64,000 nt of DNA from Triplophysa rosa (Eukaryota > Chordata > Actinopteri > Cypriniformes > Nemacheilidae), in contig NW_026634395.1 of NCBI RefSeq assembly GCF_024868665.1, positions 1-64,000 of the forward strand. Reading direction: 5' to 3'. Of the stretch, positions 44,576 through 53,720 are shown in pieces. Each line of letters starts with the position of its first letter. The first letter of the stretch is position 1. The translations under genes were made by a program, and so were the position numbers. Under the pieces are notes generated by a model, which was given only the letters and a program-made list of their open reading frames with translations, had not been told where the DNA came from and ran no database searches.

Positions 44576-44778
44576 AGGTAACATCCACAGGTAAGCATAC
44601 ATCCACAGGTAAGCATACATCCACATGTAAGCATACATCCACAGGTAAGCATACATCCACAGGTAAGCATACATCCACAGGTAAGCATACATCCACAGGT
44701 AAGCATATATCCACAGGTAAGCATATATCCACAGGTTTACATCCGCCGGTAAGCATGCATACATCCACAGGTATACAT
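44576..44778. repeat. 18-bp minisatellite
   Basis: Eleven or so tandem units of ACATCCACAGGTAAGCAT with few variants (ACATGT, GCATATATCC, a diverged GTTTACATCCGCCGG unit near 44735). Open frames on both strands (STGKHT and LPVDVC repeats) are artefacts of the 18-bp period. Confidence 0.95.
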
Positions 44779-45140
44779 TGTGGGAATATTTTTTAGATAA
44801 AAGTATGATTTAAATATCAATATAATCAATAAGTGTTTTCTTTCATTTGTTTCATTAAGCTGTGTGTTTTGGTCATGTGCTTTCTATTTCACTCAGTGGA
44901 AAGTACTGGGGCAAACAAAGAAAACAGAGAAAGTTGGGGGTTGGAGTCGTAAATTATCTAGATAAACACACACACATATAAAGAGTCACAAAGAAAAATA
45001 AATGTTATGAATCAATCCATTGCATATGTTCTAAGTATAATCATGAGTTGTGATGTGTTTTAATGAATCATAGGATTAAGAAACAACGCTATATAATTAA
45101 AAACATTAGATGATTAAGTGTTTTCTTTTTACTAAAAGAA

Positions 45141-45515
45141 TGTTAAGAATGTTGGTGTGTTGTCCGGCCACAATAAACTGTTTTTAGGAGACCACTCCTT
45201 GGGGGAGGGAGAACATTCCTAAGGACTGGCGATTGACCACAGGATATACGTTTTGAAATGTTATTTTACAGGAACTAAGAAAAAGGACTTCACGGTGATT
45301 GGTGGAAACGGAGCAGCACTCCTTAAAAGGCAGAGGAGGAGTCAGAAGATACGAGCGACGTCACATACTTTATAAATATGGGTGTTTTTGAATATTTGAG
45401 GTTGTTGGTTTTTCGGAGGTCGTCTGACAACCCAAAGCTTTGTTACAGCTTTTCACATCTGATAATAAAACCTCATATTACTTTTGAGCAAATTGTCTCT
45501 TCAAATTTCTGAACA
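45141..45515 (+). repeat. Probable 5' LTR of endogenous retrovirus
   Basis: The proposed LTR runs from TGTTAAGAATGTTGG to ATTTCTGAACA, giving TGTT...AACA termini. It has TATAAATA at 45371-45378 and AATAAA at 45464-45469, spaced as in a U3-R region. No 3' LTR is available to confirm the boundaries, and the primer-binding site is not obvious (TGCAGGACTGCC follows). The presence of an LTR is likely; the exact ends are inference. Confidence 0.5.
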
Positions 45516-45630
45516 TGCAGGACTGCCTTTAAAGTCAAACAAAGCGTGACCCACGTGATTAAACGATTTCAGCAGCATTCGTGAGGAAAGAACGGAACGA
45601 TTCGGTTCAACACACAGGTCGACCTAAAAA

Positions 45631-45640
45631 AAAGGTAAGC
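45631..45640 (+). promoter_or_regulatory. Leader 5' splice donor of the retrovirus
   Basis: AAAGGTAAGC is a near-consensus donor, with the cut after 45634. It lies about 120 bases downstream of the proposed LTR and upstream of gag, the usual place for the major donor that makes subgenomic retroviral mRNA. A strong acceptor ends at 52532. Confidence 0.55.
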
Positions 45641-45775
45641 AGAAGCCTGTTTAATCAAAATTCTGCTATTGAATATACCTAAATTGTTGTGTTGAATTTG
45701 ATGAACATTCCGTATGAGTAACAAGTAAAGTATAAAGAAGTTTTGAGAAATCAGATTTAAAAAGACAATACTGTA

Positions 45776-46225
45776 AGACGTTGCGTCACACAAGGAAATT
45801 GTGAGACGTTGCGTCAACCATAAATTCTGTCAGGTTAGAGTCCCTTGGTTGAAAAATACATAAATTCTGTCAGGTTGAGTCCTGGTTAAGAACATAAATT
45901 CTGTCGGGTTAGAGTCACGATTGAAATATATCGTAAATTCTGTCAGGTTTTGAGTCCTTTGGTTAAAGAAACATAAATTCTGTCGGGTTAGAGTCCCACG
46001 ATTGAAATAATATCGTAAATTCTGCGGTTTGAGTCCCTTTGGTTAAAGAAATCATAATTCTGTCGGGTTAGAGTCCCTCGAGTCGGCGAACTCGTAAAGG
46101 AATATTCCAAAATTGTTTGTTGTGTGTTAAATGTTAAGAGTTGAATGTGAATACTGATAAAGGCGATTGAAGAAAAGACGTTGCGTCACAGAGACTTGTT
46201 GAGAAACTGAGACGTTGCGTCATAA
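45776..46225 (+). repeat. Repeat-rich retroviral leader
   Basis: Seven tandem units of about 38 bases, built on CATAAATTCTGTCGGGTTAG plus AGTCCC and TTGGTTAAAGAAA, start at about 45819, 45858, 45894, 45932, 45970, 46013 and 46051. Spacer halves alternate between TTTGGTTAAAGAA and ACGATTGAAATA. The block is bracketed by four copies of GACGTTGCGTCA, a 12-base near-palindrome (near 45778, 45804, 46179 and 46212). A role in packaging, translation or dimerisation is possible but not shown. Confidence 0.85.
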
Positions 46226-46328
46226 TTAGAGTACTTAATTTGGAAAACTGGTCACAAAGACCACCTTATACTATAAATTGGAATACATAAGGCTGTAAAA
46301 GATTGTGAACAGTACAATTGTGTGTAAA

Positions 46329-48032
46329 ATGGCTGAATTTCAGAAAGAATGTGATGAATACGGATGTCCGCCAGTAATGGTGCAGTGGCAAAATGTTACA
46401 AATATGCTTTTAGCACAGACTGAGCCAGAAGACGGAAAGAAAAGACAGAAAGAGATTGATAAATGTTGGATAGCGTTGTGTGATGATCAAGGGTGGGGCA
46501 GAGAGGAAAAAATTGTGACTCCTCTTGCGCCAAAAGTTAGAGAGATGGAAAAGAAAGCCCATAATAAGTTACGTAGACATGTTGAAGAGAAAGACAAAGT
46601 TAAGTGGTATAATGCAGGAAAACACAGAAGTGAAGAAGAAAGTTTAAAAAAGAACTTGAGGGTATGGACTAGAGTGGCATTAACAGCTACGGCACTCAGC
46701 ACACAGAAACAGGACGTGAACATCTCAGCAGCTAGAGAGAGAAATGAAGACAAAACAGGAAGCATTCAGACTAACCCAACAGCTCCTCCCCTTCAGAAAC
46801 ACATACCTTCAATATATCCTTCATTAAGCCATCCTCCGTCATATGAGCCGTCTCACCAGCAGATGGTGGTAGAGATAAACAGTGGAGAAGTAGATGTAGA
46901 CTTAACAGGAGTTACAAACCAGATACAGGCTTTGGAACAGAGATTTGACCACCTGGTTAAGGCAGTAAAGAAGGATGTGGATGACACATTACATAAAGCC
47001 AAAGCAGCCATAAAAGAAGTGGAGAACACTCAGAATAGTGAGGGAGCGGACTCAACTGATGAGGGAGGGGAAGCTGATGATGACAGTGAGGAAGAGGATA
47101 AGAGTAAGGAACCATTACGCACACCAAAACCAAAACATACATCAACACCCCGTTGTCTTAACAAACAGGAAGAATCACTTAAGGTGCAAATTACGGGAGA
47201 CATGATTGTAGATGGACCTATAGCAACTAGATTGAGAAGCAAGCAGGGTCCATGGGAAAGGGAGTTTGTTTTATATGGTCCAGGTAACCAGCTAATGGCA
47301 CCTCAAATACAGGCACCGTTGATGCAGAGACCTGGAGGGAATTTGCAGTACCAACCATGGTCACATAGTGATATGACAGCAATAGTGAGTAAACTGCCAC
47401 CTATTACCTCTGGGGGCAGCAGATGGCTAAGTAAATTAACCATCCTATGTCATGGAACTTGTTTGGCTTTGGGTGACTTGAGATGCCTGTTAGGACAAAT
47501 ACTGACAGCCTCACAAATGCAGGGTTTAGAAGTGGAAGCTGGCATTGTACGAGAACCAAATGAGACTCTATTCGTCAGGGTAAGCACTGATGTTGGCGGA
47601 GCATTAAGACGCTTATATCCTGTACCACCAACTGTGTACCAAAACATTAAATTCCGTATCAAACCAGGTGAGACTGGAGCAGCCTATTATTTTCGTTGTG
47701 CTGCTGAATGGGAACAAATGGTTGAAGAAAATAGTCTAATTAATCCGGTAACAAGAGACATATTCAGAACAGCAGTCATGACAGGAGCTCCAAATGGAGT
47801 TAAACAATCCATGGAGAATAACCCAGACATTCCAGTTGCAACTAATGAAGTATGGGAAAGACATTTAGTGCACCACACTGATAGGGCTGTAGAGAGGGTC
47901 AGCAAAGAAGAAGAAGAATTAGAAAAGGTCAAAACACAACTGTTGAAATTACAATTAGAGAAGGCTAAGAGCTGGGAAAATAAGAGAATAAACTATAAAG
48001 TGATTGTGATGAAAAGGAGATATAGAAAATAA
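46329..48032 (+). CDS. gag: Endogenous retrovirus gag
   Basis: The frame opens at 46305 with GTG; the first ATG is 46329 (MAEFQKECDEY), giving 567 residues. The N-terminal part (to about 150) is basic and matrix-like. A PPSY late-domain motif lies at about residues 169-172. A coiled-coil-like VTNQIQALEQRFDHLVKAVK segment and an acidic stretch (about 245-268) follow. A capsid-like region starts around 320 (SKLPPITSGG, then LGDLRCLLGQIL). The C-terminus is Lys/Glu-rich and stops at 48032 without any Cys-His zinc knuckle, so it may be truncated by a frameshift. There are no other lesions. Gag would form the particle core; the assignment rests on position before pol, the late motif and layout. 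Confidence 0.75.
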   Translation: MAEFQKECDEYGCPPVMVQWQNVTNMLLAQTEPEDGKKRQKEIDKCWIALCDDQGWGREEKIVTPLAPKVREMEKKAHNKLRRHVEEKDKVKWYNAGKHRSEEESLKKNLRVWTRVALTATALSTQKQDVNISAARERNEDKTGSIQTNPTAPPLQKHIPSIYPSLSHPPSYEPSHQQMVVEINSGEVDVDLTGVTNQIQALEQRFDHLVKAVKKDVDDTLHKAKAAIKEVENTQNSEGADSTDEGGEADDDSEEEDKSKEPLRTPKPKHTSTPRCLNKQEESLKVQITGDMIVDGPIATRLRSKQGPWEREFVLYGPGNQLMAPQIQAPLMQRPGGNLQYQPWSHSDMTAIVSKLPPITSGGSRWLSKLTILCHGTCLALGDLRCLLGQILTASQMQGLEVEAGIVREPNETLFVRVSTDVGGALRRLYPVPPTVYQNIKFRIKPGETGAAYYFRCAAEWEQMVEENSLINPVTRDIFRTAVMTGAPNGVKQSMENNPDIPVATNEVWERHLVHHTDRAVERVSKEEEELEKVKTQLLKLQLEKAKSWENKRINYKVIVMKRRYRK

Positions 48033-49397
48033 TAATAAAAGCAATAACTATTAAAAAAGCTAAGGTTTGTTGTAATAAAAAGTAATGGCTCCAAAAGGCA
48101 GAGAGAGAGACAAATGGAGGGTGTGTGTGCAGAACCCCCTCCTTATGTGACCTCTAAGGTCAAATTTCCCTAACTCACAGGAGTTGTAAAAGTTTCTGGA
48201 GTTAAGAGATGAAAGACATATGGGGCCATGTAAGACCAAAGAGCAAACGTTATTAGGGGCAGAGTTAAATAGGAAAATTAAGGAGATAGAAAAGTTTGTG
48301 GATAAGACATGAATAATTAAGAAAAAGCAGACCACTAGCAGGCAGAGAGACAGAGGGAGGAAGGGAAAAAGAGCCATCATTTGATGAAGGAAGGAAGGTG
48401 TCACAGGAAATAGATCATTTTAAACCACGGACTGAGAAACCTTTATTTTGAAATAAAGATACAGTTACCAAGAGACCCTATGTGTTCTGGGCCACATCAG
48501 ACCTTGAGAGGCTAATGCTCACTCTCCCCCTGACATGCACAAAGCGGCTGGGAATTGGATTAAGGTGGTATTAGCAAAACAAGGGCAAACTTTAACATCG
48601 GAATTTGACAGAGATGTGGACTCTCATTACATGAGTGGGATTATTTTGATGCACGTGACGCAAGCACTGCATGCTGAATTTCAAGCCATAGAGGACCCTA
48701 AGGACACAAAAAGAAAAAAAAGGGGGAACAGCTTTGAGAAAGAGAAAACCCAAAGACACACGCCCAGAGACATTAAAACAGAGACTTAAACTCCATGGCA
48801 CATCTGAGTGAAGTTTTTGGCACCAAGTGATTCATGGCTCAAAAAGAAAATGGACTGAACAATGAGATATTGGCCAGCCTGAAGGAAAAAACTGCCCCCA
48901 CCAGTCCATGAAACAGCCGCCTGAGGGTGAAAGGGAGAGGTGATAGTAGACTTTTGAGGTCCAGGTCAAAGCCCAATAAAACCATTAAAAAAAATAAAAA
49001 TAAAAAAAAAGACAAGGATATGGGGAAAGCCCAGTAAATAAAAAAAAAAAAATAAACGAGATGTGACCAACCTTTCCTTATATCAAATCAGACTCCTATT
49101 AATCTGTTAGAAAGAGATGCATTGTGTAAATTGGGTCTTCAAATTTGGCGTTCTACAGAAGTATAGATAGACATAGACATGAAAGAAACTCAAATGATGA
49201 TCACTGTGCGAAAAGCAAACGTGTACAGGATAGGACAGATGGAGAAAGATGTAAGGCTGGCAGTTGATAAATGGGGTAAATTCACTGAAACTCAGCACAG
49301 TTACCGAAATCAGAATTCCACTGTACAATGATAGAGGACCCCCTGAGAAATTCAAATCATACTAGGTAAACAATGAACAGCTATAAAATAACTGAGA
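48033..49397 (+). pseudogene. Degraded gag-pro junction with protease remnant
   Basis: No long frame crosses this 1.4 kb. Bases about 49086-49157 read TPINLLERDALCKLGLQI, the C-terminal block of a retroviral protease (the LLGRD-like motif). Upstream I find no DTGA/DSGA active site. The stretch around 48980-49045 holds A-rich runs (AAAATAAAAATAAAAAAAAA). An 84-codon frame at 48535-48789 is lysine-rich and might derive from nucleocapsid, but no zinc knuckle is visible. The protease is therefore broken in this copy. Confidence 0.6.
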
Positions 49398-52300
49398 ATG
49401 AATTATAAACAAATGGTTCAGCGTAGCAAATTCTGTACTACATACTGCATATCCTTATATGTAGGGAAAAATTGGGAAACAACAGATGTAGGATTTTGTA
49501 ACATTAAACCTGTAAGTTTCAGCATAAAAACCAATTCACCCATTTGGGTCCCACAGTATCATAACAAACCAGAGGCAGAACAAGGTGTAGCCACCACTGT
49601 CGCTGGACTAATGGAAAGGGGAGTTATAACACCCTATATTTCAGATTGGAACACACCAATTTTTCCTGTGCCAAAACCAGGAACTAACAAGTACAGATTG
49701 GTACATGATCTAAGAAATATCAATTCCATTGTGGCAACACCCACAATGACTGTGCCAAACCCATATATTTCATTATCTACCTTGACACCAGCACATCAAT
49801 GGTTCACATGCATTGATTTGGCAAATGCATTCTTTTGTATTCCAATTGCAGAAGAGTGCAAAGCATGTTTGGCTTTTACATACAGGGGGTGCCAGTATTC
49901 CTATAACAGATTACCTCAGGGATTTATTCTATCCCCAGGAATTTTTAATCATGTTTTGAAACAACAGCTACAGGACTGTAGCTTACCTGAAAACTGTGTC
50001 ATGATCATGTATGTTGATGACCTATTGCTGGCTGCCACAACAGAAAAGGCATGCTTGGAAGCCACCAGACTTGTGTTACTTCAGTTGCATAAGTCTGGGT
50101 TTAAGGTAAGCAAGGACAAACTGCAGGTTTGCAGACCTTGTGTTACATTTTTGGGTCGACTGATCACGGCACAGGGTTCAACTTTGACAGGAACACAAAG
50201 ACAGGGTATACTGAGCCATCCCAAGCCAACCACAGTGAAAGACATGTTGTCATTTCTAGGTTTGACAGGATTCAGTAGACATTACATTCCCATGTATGTT
50301 TCACTAACCTTGCCTTTAAGACAATTGATCAAGGAACATGGCATGAAAAATCTGAAAGCAGAACTTCAGTGGACACCAGAGGCTGAACGGACGTTCATTG
50401 ACCTTAAGACACAATTAGCTCATGCAGTGCACCTGAGCTGTGCTAATTATGAGTTACCATTTTTCCTGGATACCTCTGAGTCAGGATCCAGTGCACACGG
50501 TGTCCTATTCCAAAAAGACCAGGGTAGGAGAAAAGTTCTGATGTATGCCAGTGTACTTTTAGACTGTGTGGAGCAGAGACAACCTCTTTGTTCTAGGTTC
50601 GCAGCAGGCCTGGCTAAGGTAGTACACAAGACTTCACACATTGTTATGGGTCATCCATTAACAATCCTGACAACACATTCAATCATGTCTTTTGTAAATT
50701 CATCATCATTCACGTTTTCTCCTTTGCGACAAAGACGCATTGCCAAGATTCTGACCAGTCCAAATCTAACATACACACATGAAGGCATAAACATGGCTGA
50801 TCTGATGACTGAAGGCCAACCACATGATTGTGCACCCATCACTGAGAAAGCATCTAAAATCAGGGAAGATTTGTCAGCTGTTCCATTGACTAGCCCACCA
50901 CCAGTTAGAACACTTTTCACAGATGGTTGTTGTTTCAGAGCAGAAGATGGTAGCCTGAAAGCAGCATATGCAGTAGTGGAACAGGTAGGGAGTTCATTAG
51001 TGACCAGAGAATCTGAATTGTTGACAGGAAAACAGTCAGCACAGAGAGCAGAGATGATTGCAGTAACCAGAGCCTTGTACTATGCTGGTGAGACCCGTGT
51101 GAACATATATTCCGATTCAGCATATGTTGTAACAGCTGTCCACGTGGAAATGCCCTTATGGCAAAGATGTGGGTTCACCACATCTACAGGTCGACCAATT
51201 ACGCATGCATGTGAAGCCAGAGACCTTTTAGAGGCTCTGATGATACCCAAAGAGGTAGCAGTAATTAAATGTCCAGGACATTCCAAAAATGATTCCCATA
51301 TCACTGATGGAAACAATGCAGCTGATCTAGCTGCCAAAACTGCGGCTGGCTATGTTGCCAATCAGCAGGTGGTGAGATCAGACGGAGCTTGTACTGATCT
51401 TTTGCCAAGATTCACTAGAGAATATCTGATAAAAGAACAACAGAAATCTGCCCCTGAAGAACAATCAGTTTGGTCACAGCATGGAGGCATCTGTGCTAGT
51501 GATGGTCTATGGCAAGCGCCAGACGGACGTCCGGCATTGCCTGTGTCACTGTCCGGCTCAATGTTAACTCAAGCTCATGGTCTCAGCCATGTCAATGATA
51601 AACAAATGATGAGAGTTCTTGAACATTGGTGGCATCCATTTTTGCAATCAATGGTGTCAGGTCACGTGACAAGTTGTTCTATCTGTCAGGAACATAATGT
51701 GAAACCCAGTATCAAACCAAAGAAAGGTTCATTTCCTTTGACATCAGGCCCAGGGGAGGAAATTGTGATTGATTTCACAGACATGATCACAAAAGTACAT
51801 GGTAAACGCTATGTTTTGGTGATTGTTGATTATTTCACTGGTTGGCCTGAAGCATATCCTGTCGGCCGAGAGGACAGTACGGCCGTGATAAAGTGTCTAA
51901 TCAACCATTACATTCCACATTATGGGTTCCCCAGACGTGTCAGATCGGATAACGGCACTCACTTTAAAAATGACCATTTGAGAGTTGTTGAACAGGCCCT
52001 AGGCCTCACGCATGCGTACGGAGCAGTCCATCATCCGGAAAGCCAAGGTAAGGTTGAGAGGTTGAACTTAACGTTAAAACTAAAATTGGCAAAAATCTGT
52101 GCACAGACAAAATTGAACTGGCTATCTGCATTGCCAATTGCTCTAATGTCTATCCGTTCTTCTGTTAACAGGATCTCAGGCTTTACACCCTTTGAATTGC
52201 TTACAGGTCGTCAATTTCCAGGTCCCAGTACGGCGTTGAGAGAAGACACCGTGCAACCATTGTCTCATACTGTGTATTTTGATAAACTAACAGCTCTGAT

Positions 52301-52532
52301 TCGAACCTTTTCCCATCAGGTGACTCCTGTACCAGTGCAACCTGAGGAACTGCCATTACCAGTCACAACAGACTGGGTCAGGATCAGAAAATTCCGCAGA
52401 AAGTGGAATGAACCACGGTGGTCTCAACCTATACGTGTGACAGCTCGCACCTCACATTGTGTGCAACTCCAAGGCAAAGGAGACACTTGGTTCCATTTAA
52501 CATCCTGTGTAGCTTGTGTACCCCCCTTCTAG
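49398..52532 (+). CDS. pol: Endogenous retrovirus pol: RT, RNase H, integrase
   Basis: One uninterrupted frame of 1044 codons from ATG 49398; an in-frame TAA lies nine bases upstream, so the fusion to protease is lost. RT: catalytic Asp140 (CIDLANAFF), LPQGFILSPG at 172-181 and YVDD at 205-208. RNase H: Asp509 (LFTDG), Glu552 (QRAEM), Asp573 (YSDSA), Asp643 (NAADLA). Integrase: zinc-binding His727 and His731 with Cys760 and Cys763, and Asp792 (VIDFTD), Asp851 (RSDNGTHF) and Glu887 (GKVERL), the last two separated by 35 residues. A WVRIRKFRRK...PRW end resembles the gammaretroviral integrase C-terminus. All active-site residues are retained, unusual for an old insertion. The stop TAG at 52530 overlaps the macro ORF by about 20 bases. 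Confidence 0.93.
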   Translation: MNYKQMVQRSKFCTTYCISLYVGKNWETTDVGFCNIKPVSFSIKTNSPIWVPQYHNKPEAEQGVATTVAGLMERGVITPYISDWNTPIFPVPKPGTNKYRLVHDLRNINSIVATPTMTVPNPYISLSTLTPAHQWFTCIDLANAFFCIPIAEECKACLAFTYRGCQYSYNRLPQGFILSPGIFNHVLKQQLQDCSLPENCVMIMYVDDLLLAATTEKACLEATRLVLLQLHKSGFKVSKDKLQVCRPCVTFLGRLITAQGSTLTGTQRQGILSHPKPTTVKDMLSFLGLTGFSRHYIPMYVSLTLPLRQLIKEHGMKNLKAELQWTPEAERTFIDLKTQLAHAVHLSCANYELPFFLDTSESGSSAHGVLFQKDQGRRKVLMYASVLLDCVEQRQPLCSRFAAGLAKVVHKTSHIVMGHPLTILTTHSIMSFVNSSSFTFSPLRQRRIAKILTSPNLTYTHEGINMADLMTEGQPHDCAPITEKASKIREDLSAVPLTSPPPVRTLFTDGCCFRAEDGSLKAAYAVVEQVGSSLVTRESELLTGKQSAQRAEMIAVTRALYYAGETRVNIYSDSAYVVTAVHVEMPLWQRCGFTTSTGRPITHACEARDLLEALMIPKEVAVIKCPGHSKNDSHITDGNNAADLAAKTAAGYVANQQVVRSDGACTDLLPRFTREYLIKEQQKSAPEEQSVWSQHGGICASDGLWQAPDGRPALPVSLSGSMLTQAHGLSHVNDKQMMRVLEHWWHPFLQSMVSGHVTSCSICQEHNVKPSIKPKKGSFPLTSGPGEEIVIDFTDMITKVHGKRYVLVIVDYFTGWPEAYPVGREDSTAVIKCLINHYIPHYGFPRRVRSDNGTHFKNDHLRVVEQALGLTHAYGAVHHPESQGKVERLNLTLKLKLAKICAQTKLNWLSALPIALMSIRSSVNRISGFTPFELLTGRQFPGPSTALREDTVQPLSHTVYFDKLTALIRTFSHQVTPVPVQPEELPLPVTTDWVRIRKFRRKWNEPRWSQPIRVTARTSHCVQLQGKGDTWFHLTSCVACVPPF

Positions 52533-53070
52533 GTCTCTTGCTGACACTGGTTTGGACCTGAGGACTCAGGTCCAAGAGAGGGAGGATACACAGAGTGGGA
52601 ACGGTAACACAGACACTGAAATTGCTATTGAACAACACCAACAGCTCCAAATTATACACAAAACAGGTGACATTTTCACAAGTCCACACACAGAACCATT
52701 GGCTCACTGTGTAAGTGCTGACTGTGCATACGGAGCAGGTATAGCTAAACAGTTCAAACAACGATACGGTACACAGAAAGTAATTGATCAAAATAAACAA
52801 CCAGGTGAATGTGCAGTGACTACAGAAGAAGACGGCAGAATCATTTTTCACTTAATAACTAAAGAACAATGTACTGATTTACCAACATATGACTGTTTCA
52901 CAGAGAGCCTAAAACACATGAGAGATTGGTGTGTGGATAACAGAGTAAAAACAGTCTCAGTACCCCGGCTAGGGTGTGGTCTAGATAAACTAGACTTCAA
53001 GAAAGTACAAAAGATTCTGAGTGAAGTGTTCACGGACGTGGACATACAAATAACCATTTATTCCTTATAA
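52513..53070 (+). CDS. TARG1/OARD1-like macro domain ORF in a retrovirus
   Basis: The open frame runs from just after TAG 52510-52512 to TAA 53068. It has no ATG before the domain (counting from GTG 52516 gives 184 residues). Residues about 45-184 form a complete macro domain of the TARG1/OARD1 type: GDIFTSP near 51-57, CAYGAGIAKQF at 70-80, LITK with Lys116, PRLGCGLDKL with Asp157 and a TIYSL end. Lys116 and Asp157 align with the catalytic Lys84 and Asp125 of human TARG1, which removes ADP-ribose from glutamate and deacylates O-acyl-ADP-ribose. There are no introns, stops or frameshifts. The 40-residue leader is acidic and polar. How translation starts (splicing, frameshift or fusion to pol) is open. 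It lies where env would be expected. Confidence 0.9.
   Translation, partial: LVYPPSRSLADTGLDLRTQVQEREDTQSGNGNTDTEIAIEQHQQLQIIHKTGDIFTSPHTEPLAHCVSADCAYGAGIAKQFKQRYGTQKVIDQNKQPGECAVTTEEDGRIIFHLITKEQCTDLPTYDCFTESLKHMRDWCVDNRVKTVSVPRLGCGLDKLDFKKVQKILSEVFTDVDIQITIYSL
52521..52532 (+). promoter_or_regulatory. Candidate 3' splice acceptor or slippage run before macro ORF
   Basis: CCCCCCTTCTAG is a pyrimidine tract ending in AG, close to an ideal acceptor; splicing there would join the leader donor (45634) to the macro ORF at 52533. The same C6 run also lies where the pol and macro frames overlap, so slippage by +1 could fuse macro to integrase. Both are inference. Confidence 0.45.
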
Positions 53071-53076
53071 TCAAGT

Positions 53077-53077
53077 N
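53077..53077. other. Single N: probable assembly break
   Basis: The only undetermined base in the window falls seven bases after the macro stop codon. It is exactly where retroviral sequence ends and a DIRS coding trace begins in mid-gene. A collapsed gap or misjoin is likely, so the virus 3' end (env, polypurine tract, 3' LTR) may simply be missing. Confidence 0.8.
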
Positions 53078-53720
53078 AGTCTTGATAAAGACGGCTTTCC
53101 GCAGGGCTCTCACCTCCAAGAGGGTAGGGGATCTACAAGCACCCTCCGTGTCCACAGATTGCCTAGAACTTGGGGCCGGGATTCTCACGTTATCTTGAGA
53201 CCCCACCCCGGCTACATGCCCGAGGTTCCCACCACTCTCCCGAGAGACCAGGTGGTGAACCTGCAGGCGCTCCCCACCGGGGAGGAAGACCCAACCTATC
53301 CGTGTTGTGTCCAGTACGCGCACGGCGCACGCAGTGCCCAGAAGCTCTGAGCAGCTCTTTGTCTGTTTCGGGGGTCAGCAGAAGGGAGGGCTGTCTCCAA
53401 ACAGAGGCTGGCGCACTGGATCGGGGATGCCCTCATTAGGGCATACCGATCTCTATTTGTCCCTGCTCGTGGGGGTGAGGCACACCCCTCATGGGCACTG
53501 GCTCAGGGCGCCTCTCTGGCAGACATATGCGGAGCTGCGGGTTGGGCTATGCCTAACAACTCCGTGAGGTTCTAATACCTACGCGCGGAACCGGTGTCAG
53601 CCCGCATCCTGGCAAGGTGTGGGACGGCAGCCGGTAGGGCGTATGCCTGCGGAAGCCCTTCCCCCTCCGGAGGGAGCAGTGGCGATCCCGCCTCACTTCT
53701 TTCCCCTCGGGTAAAGAACA
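53078..53720 (+). pseudogene. DIRS retrotransposon tyrosine recombinase fragment
   Basis: The plus-strand trace starts in mid-protein (LIKTAFRRALTSKRVGDLQA) and continues over several frames with EQLFVCFGGQQKGG, HTPHGHWLRAP and ADICGAAGWAMPNNSVRF, all typical of the C-terminal part of fish DIRS tyrosine recombinases. Stop codons (near 53203 and 53572) and frameshifts break it. The 5' part (gag, RT) is absent on this side of the N. Confidence 0.75.

Noticed and set aside
44576..44778. CRISPR-like direct repeats
   Set aside because: Units are contiguous with no unique spacers, and the genome is a fish.
44440..44796. Repetitive ORFs (STGKHT and LPVDVC units)
   Set aside because: They arise because the 18-bp minisatellite period is a multiple of three.
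46487..47932. Minus-strand ORFs across gag
   Set aside because: Shadow frames of the gag coding strand.
53071..53720. Env gene downstream of pol
   Set aside because: The sequence after the macro ORF is DIRS recombinase, not envelope; an N at 53077 prevents any conclusion about loss of env.
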